From positions 138,492,663-138,556,662 of the forward strand of contig CM057000.1 of assembly GCA_029891345.1 (NCBI GenBank): a stretch of DNA of 64,000 nt, written 5' to 3'. Below the pieces are notes generated by a model. It was not told the DNA's origin and made no database searches. It saw only the letters and a program-made list of their open reading frames with translations. The position numbers were made by a program, and so were the translations under genes. This document shows positions 56,001-64,000 of this stretch, one piece after another (the stretch's first letter is position 1; each line of letters begins with the position of its first letter). The DNA comes from Dryococelus australis (taxonomy: Eukaryota > Arthropoda > Insecta > Phasmatodea > Phasmatidae).

Positions 56001-57694
56001 GCAGTATTTGCATTTAAATAAACACCAACTAAGCCTATAAAAGTGTTGTTAGATGAGGATCCATAACATGATTATAACATACTCGTGCATCTTTTCGCTA
56101 TTAGTATGATGGATTCGGTTTAACCACACACATACACACTCACACACACGTATATATATGCAGTAATTGAATGATAGGCATTTACAGGTTTCCGCAATAC
56201 CCTATGCATAAATTCGGTACAATATAAAAAATAAACCAATCCTATATAGTTGGAAATTGGAACTCTTTTTTTAAAATTGAAAAATAAACAGATTTACGAT
56301 TTGACATACTCTTTTCCTATAAAACCAATATGGCTACCAGAAACAAATATATGCTTGAATACTTAGTGGACATAACTGCCGAGCACCTTCGGATACGTTC
56401 GTCAATCCTGAGTCGATAGCTTCCGAGCACCCCTTGAGTCGAGCCGAAGATTGCCGAGCTCGTCCGAGTCGAGCCGAAGCCTCCAGCCACTCAGCCGCAC
56501 GGTTCTAATTTAAAATATAATGTTCCAGAATTCCCATTAGCATACTACTATTAATAAATAATGGTGACATATTCACTAAAGACGTACAGTTACACTCCAT
56601 TAAATTAATAAAATATTGCCATAAACGACTCTATCTTATAAATTTTCTTTGGCAAACACATAGAAACGCATTTTATGTTATATTACTTTCTGGATATAAG
56701 TTATTATATATTACACTATGTGATAGACTTCGATCAAACCAGTTCGTTAATTTGGTCTGTTTGGTAACTTAGTTAACACGCAATTTCCACTTTCTTACAG
56801 TACAAATGTATGATCAAAATTGAATAAATATTTTCTTACTGATTATATCCATAAATGGCTCCTCTTGGACAAGTTTAAAGATAGAAAATGCGAGTCTACA
56901 TTTATATACCTGGCAAAATTCGGAAACTGGAAAAAAAAAAATAGGCCTATGTAGCTTCACAGACTATAACTTCATGTTGAATTCCACTAAAATTTGTAAA
57001 CATCTTACTAATAGCTTGGAGAAAATACTAAAATATTGTAACTTGGCTCCGTTAGATCACACATTGGGAAATATAACTGACTACATAAATTAAGCAATCC
57101 CGAATGCAATCAATTACAAGTTAAAGTTGATGATTTCAGCCATCTAAATATTCTAAACTACTTTCCATTGGTTAAAAGTTAATAAAACTGTGATTGGTCT
57201 GAAGTATGTGAATGTTTACTACTTCACTAAAAAAAAATAGTTACATAATGACTTAACATTTGAGAGAAACTTGTTTTGGCACTCTAATTAATAATAATTT
57301 ATCACTTCTTTATTTTAGACATTTATTTTACTTTAGGTTTAGTGAATCTGTCAGTTATAATTCAAACATACATTATACAAAACAGTTCAAAATGACAACT
57401 TCTAGCCACCTGTGGAAATCACTAAGCATTCACGAACTTCGCCAGCATAAAATAAATTTTCGTCTGAACTTAATAACATGTAGCAGTCACATGTAATAAA
57501 CAAGTAGGCTGTGTACTCTGCGACCTTGAATGAGATTCTGTATTCAGCAAAACAGCCAATGCATTCCTATTGATAACCAGCAGTTTTAAGACTTATAATA
57601 AATGTTGCTGTAATTTACGTCTTTTTCCATGTTCAACAACAGCAATTCTTATTTGAAATATTTGTGATCGTTAACGCGTATAGTGATATTATTA
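56001..57694. other. No recognisable gene; CA/TA microsatellite
   Basis: Contains cacacacatacacactcacac followed by a TA run at about 56125-56160. 56385-56490 has a locally repeated ccgag/gagtcgagccgaag motif (GAGTCGAGCCGAAG twice, near 56431 and 56469). The rest is AT-rich with short frames only. Confidence 0.4.
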
Positions 57695-58739
57695 GAGAAC
57701 TGCAAAATTCTCGTTATTACTTAACATTGAAGTAACGCAACTGCCTGTGGAGCACTGCACCGGAACATTCGAACTGAAGTACTCATAAAAAATTGTACAA
57801 ACACTATAAAAATTGTCAGAAAAGTGCGATTTATGCTGTATATGAAAGAAAAATGTATATATTTTGCATGCAACATTATAAAATATTTTACAAAAACGTA
57901 TTTTTTAAATATAAAAAAATGATGTATTATAGTATTCCATATTGTTAAAAAAATTTAAGCATATTTCCATTCTGGATGCTTCATAAAGTAGAATTTGCAA
58001 GAAAAACTTCGCCATGGAATATCGTCATAATGTTTCCTATGATTGTATGTAAGAAAATTGTATTATTAATGTAGGGAATAATTTTTATTATTTATTTTAT
58101 GTGCGTCCATTTGTCGGAAAAATTTATGGCTGAAACTGACGTAAATAAAGTTAATTTATGAACATTATTACTATTACTCTATTATATATGATCACAGAAA
58201 ATATTATGACGATCATTCTTGAAGAATATTTTCTTGTAAATTCTGCTTTCCGAAGCATCCAAACCGGAAATGTGCTTAAATTTTCTTAAAAATGCGGACT
58301 CTATCGATCGATTAATTTTTTACATTCAAAAATTATATTTTAGGATAATGTTTTATAATTTTGCAAAATATACATTATTCTTTCATATACAGCATAAATC
58401 AAACTTTTCTGACAATTTTTAGGAGTTCTTCACATTGTACAGTCAGGTGCAGGGCTCCATAGACAGTTGCTTTACATCAATCTTACGAACAGCCTGAACT
58501 GCAAGTTACTGTACATTTGACCGGCTTCAGTCATTGGCCGGAAATATGTCTGGCATGCCTCGGAGAACTCTTCAGCCGATACTGCAAGTTCAGCGATGAA
58601 CTGGCCAGTCCCTTTTAAGGAGATCAAGCAGATACGTTATGTTGATTTAGAGCGCAGCGGCCAATGAATCCGGAGAATATGCTGACTTATTTTATCTATC
58701 AGTTCACCGAAAGATAACGCGAATTTTGCAGCTCCCCCC
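57695..58739. mobile_element. P-clan foldback element, about 1 kb
   Basis: Flanked by TA (57693-57694 and 58740-58741). The left end GAGAACTGCAAAATTCTCGT pairs with the inverse of GCTGCAAAATTCGCGTTAT near 58705-58735. Inside is a long inverted repeat: left arm about 57725-58050, right arm about 58185-58490. The arms share gcaactg.ctatggagc, AAAATTGTCAGAAAAGT, gatttatgctgtatatgaaa, and TTTAAGCA.ATTTCC...TGGATGCTTC. The right end carries an extra 250 bp not mirrored on the left. The large inverted arms make it a foldback element. No transposase frame. Confidence 0.8.
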
Positions 58740-59600
58740 TAGTTAGTATTCATCTAAGCCCAGCATACAATGAAGTAGTAAGACGCGTTCGTGTTGTTCG
58801 AACGTGACAACGGCAGCCGATCATAAAATTGTGGTCATCCGGCAAGGGTTTCGTAGATTTGCACTTGCTCATCTGAACGTATAGCTTTGGGTTTGTTGCC
58901 ACTCCCAGCTTTGGCATCGATTTCTGTTGTTTTCCCGCGCGCTACCCGAGCGGCAATACGCAGAATTTCACGTTCGAGGGATTTAAACATGTTCCAACGC
59001 ACAGGACAGGTTTATCCAATAGCCCGTCCCAAACGCCGGCTCCAAATTCCACGGGCATGACTACCACGAGGCAAACACAGGTTATGGTGCGACTCGAACG
59101 ATGCACGGTAATGCCTCGAAACGTAAAATGATTCGAATCGGCCCTGCGTGCACCCGCCCTGCCCTGGCGCGAATATACCCGTACGTATCGATTGGCCAAC
59201 CTGCCGAGAGTCGCATCCGTGGCTGCGAAATACACACCGCGCCGCGATACCGCGCGCAGGGGTACCTACATTTTTATTTAAATTGGTTTCCGCCGGACCG
59301 GGCTGCATGCAGGCGCGGTATTTATGGACCTTCGTGCTGGCGCTCCATCGATTGCTGCATGCGATATGGCCGCCCACCCGTTTTCCAAACACTGGAGGCT
59401 GGGAAAGGGGTAGTTAGGCCCGCGAGGTTGTCACCCGTGCGTGACCCTCCACGCGAGGCCGTGGGAAAAACTACCCTGCTAATTTCCTCGCCGGGGGGAG
59501 GGGGGTGGGGGGCGGGTTCCCTTCCCTGCATCAAGTGCGCCATACCGCATGAAGTGTTGTTCAATTTTGCCCCACTCCCACCCACAATCACATCAAGTAG
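58740..59600. other. GC-rich, CpG-containing island
   Basis: 58930-59600 is rich in CG, with frames on both strands of up to 167 codons (59101 plus; 59012 minus). The frames overlap each other, show no family motif, and are expected where GC-rich DNA has few stop codons. A promoter or first exon is possible but not shown. Confidence 0.3.
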
Positions 59601-60839
59601 GTAGGGCCTAAGGGGGCAGTATCCTTGCCATCTTGGATTTACGTATTTTCTACCATAACATAATTTTCAGAGACAATATTTAAAAAGCAAGCTATTCAAA
59701 TCATAGAGAACCTCTTAAGAGTGGGATGGACCCCCGCATGTTTTGTGAAACAGTTGTTTAAGCGAATACGCGTATCTGGGTGAATAAATCTTCTGCAAAT
59801 ACGACTTTTTTTTGTTGGAAAATATAAAAAACAACTATCTATGCCCCTATTTTTTTTTTTTTTTTTTTTTTTTACTTTCGTCATATTAAGTGAATTCTCG
59901 AAGAGGAAAAAATCTTGAAAATGGTCAAATATCGCATTTTTAAAGCTTGACGATGCAGTTTCCCTAAGCGGCAAGAGAAAAGTACTGGCACCCCCCGCCC
60001 CCCCCCCTTTTCCGTTAGGGAGTAGCAGAGCTAAAGGAAGGCAATGAGAAGGACGCGCACACCGTTAAAAAAAAATCAAGAATGCATAGACACAAAAATT
60101 CCAACATCAATACACATATATTGAAGCCCACCTATACATTATCACCAACAACTATCTTGTAATATTACTTGAAACATATAAATTGCCTTTGTAAATATAT
60201 GTTGCTTGTTACCAATCGGTGAACTAGGGGAAGGAGAGAACACACATGCACTGGAACAAACAGAAAAACAACAATATTAATATATCCTGAGAAATCGCCC
60301 AACCTGAATAAACACTCGTGAAATCCCATTAAAAACGGTAAAATGGCTGCCTCAGTAAAGCAAACACCATTACAACTTTAAAAGTAAAGCACACCTGATG
60401 AATTACTAAACAGTACATGGAATACTAATTTCAAGAATACTATTGGGAAGGAGCAAAAACCCTCATTACACTTAACGATGAGCATAAAGGCACGCCATAA
60501 AATATCCAGTAAACTCCTTGGCAGTAAAATCCTGGAGACCATTCCTACAGCACGCCAAAAAAAAGGAAGAATCCACCTTTTACAAACATTCCCATAAAAT
60601 ACCATATTGAAAATTCACACAATCAAAACAGTGAATAAATACTTCCTTACAAAATCCATATACACAAAAATCGCTCAAAGGAACACTACTAAAAAGGGAA
60701 CTCTACCCCCGGCATAAAAACAACTACGTTCATTTGCAATACTTAACTTGAGTAGTACTCATATTATGTGAAAACGCGTCTAGAACGCTGAATCCCCGAA
60801 GTACGAAGCAGTGTAGACATTATTTTTCGCCGGCCATCC
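59601..60839. other. No recognisable gene; homopolymer runs
   Basis: Poly-T at 59850-59872 and a C run near 59994-60006. The rest is AT-rich. Confidence 0.4.
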
Positions 60840-61110
60840 CGTGCAACTCAATGAGGAACACTGCACACTTGCTCGGGCTGGGGACGAACATTTATACGCG
60901 AAAACGCGGCTCGGGAAAGTTAAGGAGGCGGCGGGAATAGCGGAGAGGCGTATGGAAGGTGCTAGAGTGTACGAGGCTGAACTCGTCTCCAGTAGTAGCC
61001 ACCAGACAGCGCTCGGCCGCGCCAGGAGCGCCGCGCGCCTCTCTTCAGCATAACTCAGCGCTTGGAAGCGTTCAGACGTGCCCCACCCCCGGGGGAGGGG
61101 GGGGAGGAAA
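60840..61110. other. GC-rich, CpG-containing island
   Basis: cggctcgggaaagttaagga, ggcggcgggaatagcggaga and gctcggccgcgccaggagcg show dense CG. Two overlapping frames (70 codons plus, 140 codons minus) have no recognised domain. It resembles an unmethylated promoter-type block in composition. Confidence 0.3.
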
Positions 61111-62190
61111 AAACAGTACATTTTTCTGCAGCAAACATATTGCGTCTTCAAATAGTAATCCCTCTTCAAACAAAATAACAGTTTATTAATCTGGGATACC
61201 AAATGCAGACGTGGCGAATACCCAAACAGACTTGCTAACCTAGTTCATTAACGTCATGTAGTTCTGTAAACACACCAAGCCCATAATAGCAGCATTTAAT
61301 CGTAATCCAGAAAATTGTAGGCATCACATATTTCACCAGCTGGCGGGACGAAAAATAACTCGTTAAGGCAGGACAGTCTTTGGCAGGACAGGAGTACTCA
61401 CATAAACTTGCTTGAGTTTGCTAATTCACATGCGTGTAAGACTTGAAGAAGTGCTTCAATCCAAAAACACGGACGTAGATTAATCTGCGGTCTTTTATCG
61501 CGTGTAATAAAACTCCACTGTTACAGATCTAATTTGCAAAGTACAGCGTCACGACTGAAACACTGCACGCCCTGCTCGTAGGAGCGATGAGGCGCCAGGC
61601 GTGTGTGTTAGTGTCGCCCGTATCGCTCCCTCGCTTCTTGACCTTGGAGGCCGGGTTCCCACTTGGGTCCATCCCACACTTAACGGTTATTTCGAATTAC
61701 ATAATTACTTAATAATATAAATCCCACATGGGCAGATGCAATAACTGAAACTGTACAAATTAGAAAAAAATATACGTTAAGAAGTCCTTCATGTAACGTC
61801 TAGCTTTGATATTGTATGTCGGATCATACATTTTCATTACGAAATCATTTGTAAGAAAAATCGAATGTGAAACGGATACCGTTCCCTTAAGGGTCCCGCC
61901 TGCCTGCACCGTTTTTTCGCCCTTTTTTTTGGCCCAGAAGCGCGAGAGCTGTAAGTGTTACGCTGGCACGTGCTACAATAGCACTCTGGACTCTACGCGC
62001 AGGACTCTGAAGTGGCGTGTACCTACGGCATTTTCAGCTGTGAGCCTATAGTTTTATTCAGAAAAGTCTGTAACTTAGTTTAATATAGGCTTCGCAATTC
62101 CGCTGGTGTAGGGCTAGTATGCTTTAAGATACGACAGTCTGAAAATCGCCGTTTATGGTAGGTCTATTGCAGGGCTCCACTTTATATCAC
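61111..62190. other. No recognisable feature
   Basis: Mixed sequence with a GC-richer patch at 61560-61680. An 81-codon frame at 61806 has no motif. Confidence 0.35.
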
Positions 62191-62298
<108 letters not shown>

Positions 62299-62359
62299 TT
62301 TATTTTATTTATTTATTTATATGATGTGTGTATATACAGCATGCGTGGTGAATTTAAAG

Positions 62360-62748
62360 TATAAACTGTTGGCGGTTTCTTCACACACATTTTAAATCAA
62401 ACTTTTCCATGTATCATAGGCGTTTTATACTTCTGTTAACATGAAAGTATCTTATTTATTTTTGATTACGTTAAAGTTTTACCTATATTTTATTCATAAA
62501 TTGTAACATTTTATTTATAATATATATGAATAAAAACAGTTAGAAAACATGTGTGTTGGTAGCGGGCAGTAAGAAATAGTTCTCGGGCTAAATATTATCA
62601 CAACTGAGTGCGCACTAATTCGGTGCGTTGTTCTTTGTGTAATTTGTTAGTATTAGTTAAGTTTTGGTTGCATAAAGCGGAGGAATATACTGGAAGCAGA
62701 ACTTTAATAGGGCTTCAGAAAGCGCGAAGAAACCGTGAATGGATTATA
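62360..62748 (+). mobile_element. MITE family C, complete copy
   Basis: 389 bp. The left end TATAAACTGTTGGCGGTTTC with TTCACAC pairs with the right end gcgaagaaaccgtgaatgga then TTATA. It includes the single-copy version of the segment that is repeated four times at 610-925. A good reference copy for the family. Confidence 0.88.
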
Positions 62749-62811
62749 CCATTCATTCCTCGCCTGGCGTGTGATGTTTTTTCGTAGGTAAACATACTTG
62801 GAGCACGTTTT

Positions 62812-62838
62812 GAAAAAAAAAAAAAAAAAAAAAAAAAT
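62812..62838. repeat. Poly-A run of about 26
   Basis: An uninterrupted A tract not attached to a recognisable retroposon body on its left. Confidence 0.9.
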
Positions 62839-62909
62839 GGAAAGGAAATTTCAAACATTCTGCAGCGCAGTTCAAGGTACAGTCAGACGGAATCCCTAAG
62901 AGTTAATTG

Positions 62910-63173
62910 AGTGAGCGAAGAGATTTGGGCTGCTCTGAACAGCGAAGTCTTGAGAGCCGATGGGGGAGCTTGAGGGGGTATTGAGCAGCGTCGGAACGAA
63001 GGGGCGGGGAAAAGAAAACTGGAGATCCCAAAGAAAACCCGGCCGACCAACGGCAATGTCCGGTACGATTCCCACATGCAGAAATCTGGGAATGACCCGG
63101 CCGGGGATTGAACCCGGTTCCCCTTGGTGACGGTAGGGGGGCGAGCAGGCTAACCGCTTAGTCACCGCGGCGC
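62910..63173 (-). mobile_element. SINE E, full minus-strand copy
   Basis: Blocks in family order: gagatttgggctgctctgaa, gcgaagtcttgagagccgat, gagcagcgtcggaacg, aaaacccggccgaccaacgg, then GGGATTGAACCCGGTTCCCC (inverse box B) and gctaaccgcttagtcaccgc (inverse box A). Confidence 0.9.
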
Positions 63174-64000
63174 CTTAAGAGTTAGGTAGTCCGGGCATTT
63201 ATTCAGTTAATTCGTTATCTGCTAAGTAAAACCTCGCAGTTGTATTTACATCTGGGCGCTTTCTTCGCGTGCGATAAAGTGCCACTGTGACGTATCTAAT
63301 TTCCCTGTTATTGTGTCTGGAAATCGCAGCCGGGGGGTGGGGAGAGGGAATTTGGGCTCAGACCGTGTACGAAATGGCAGACATATTTTGTTGACAGAAT
63401 GATCAATGTGACCCTATTTTGCCTACAAAAAATGGCGACGTATTTGGTGATCTGGGATTTAGTACTTTGTATCTAGCGGTGTCAACAAAAATTCCAAATG
63501 ACAAAATCAGCGGCATGTTGGTTTTGACATTTAATAAACATACACGAATGCGCAATCAAAACGTATTTTTAAAACAATATCTGTTTATAAAATGCACTAG
63601 ACATGCTATAAAAAGTACGTAACCCACTTTATATATTTCGCAACAATTTTTTATAATTCGTTATTGCATAAATGATTATTTTCTTATTTATTAACATATC
63701 CGCAGCATTCCAGTGATGATTTTAGAAATATTTTGTCCGTTTCAAGCACTAAATTTAGATAAAATATAGTTTGACTGGCAATGTAAAAAAAAATCGTTGC
63801 TGCGAGTTCTAAACAAGCGACTATCGACAACGTCCGAATTTTAAACTTACGAAATGACAAATTACAAAATAACGAATCTGTCATTTCGGACACGGCCACA
63901 TGTACTATTACGCTTTGTCGACAGCGATGTCATTAAGACAAGGAGCAAGTTGCTCAGAAAAGCAGGAACGGGGGAAATAATCGACCATGGCGTGTATTAA
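63174..64000. other. No recognisable feature
   Basis: Mixed to AT-rich sequence to the right edge, with short frames only (67 and 71 codons) and no matched repeat. Confidence 0.4.

Noticed and set aside
59012-59604. Frames of 126 and 167 codons on opposite strands
   Set aside because: Overlapping frames in GC-rich DNA with few stops; no recognisable domain or bias toward one strand.

Overview
This looks like a piece of a large, AT-rich, repeat-dense animal genome, most likely an arthropod and probably an insect. The evidence is many small terminal-inverted-repeat (TIR) DNA elements, tRNA-derived SINEs, minisatellites, and decayed mariner/Tc1 transposase relics, with no sign of prokaryotic gene packing. 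No species call is justified. I found no intact protein-coding gene: the longest open frame is under 170 codons, and the long frames fall inside repeats. The window reads as intergenic or intronic DNA built largely from nested non-autonomous transposons. Family letters below are my own labels, assigned by comparing copies within the window by eye.

Main families. (1) Clan A/B/C: TA-flanked miniature inverted-repeat elements of about 240-440 bp whose ends share TTCACGGT and CACTTTTGAA. A copies: 1579, 13898, 17278, 17961, 21965, 26431, 38597, 40237. B copies: 18761, 48811. C copies: 372, 10732, 15126, 20441, 53102, 62360. (2) Clan P: TA-flanked elements, several ending GAGAC.TG.AAATTCGCG (5660, 20635, 30718, 37484, 57695, and a relative at 41234). 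(3) Elements beginning CACT and ending AGTG, mostly with 2-bp target duplications: D (21128, 25827, 36665, 42676), H (11670), J (47631) and a left-end fragment at 29937. H, J and three D copies carry internal tRNA-like A-box/B-box modules, and D, H and J each have their own subterminal motif array. (4) tRNA-derived SINE E (eight copies, all but one on the minus strand) and SINE F (18320, 28395). (5) Single elements: a hAT-type MITE at 30251 and a GATC-rich long-TIR element at 33083.

Tandem arrays: 37-bp units (1-273), 79-bp units inside a C element (610-925), 20-bp units (6243), a 44-bp satellite with a 9-unit higher-order pattern (24620-25460), 24-bp units (46545-46891), and a TA/TG microsatellite (62191-62298). 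Transposase relics: mariner-like at 31055 and 43803 (plus strand), Tc1-like at 55695-56000 (minus strand). CpG-looking GC-rich islands stand out near 2.9-3.5, 22.4-22.8, 39.1-39.9, 59.0-59.6 and 60.8-61.1 kb. They could hold promoters or first exons, but no gene can be shown there.

How it fits together: nesting gives a partial order of insertion. D and P elements sit in a C element, an A element sits in a D element, and SINE F sits in an A element. The window is therefore mainly a record of successive DNA-transposon and SINE waves.
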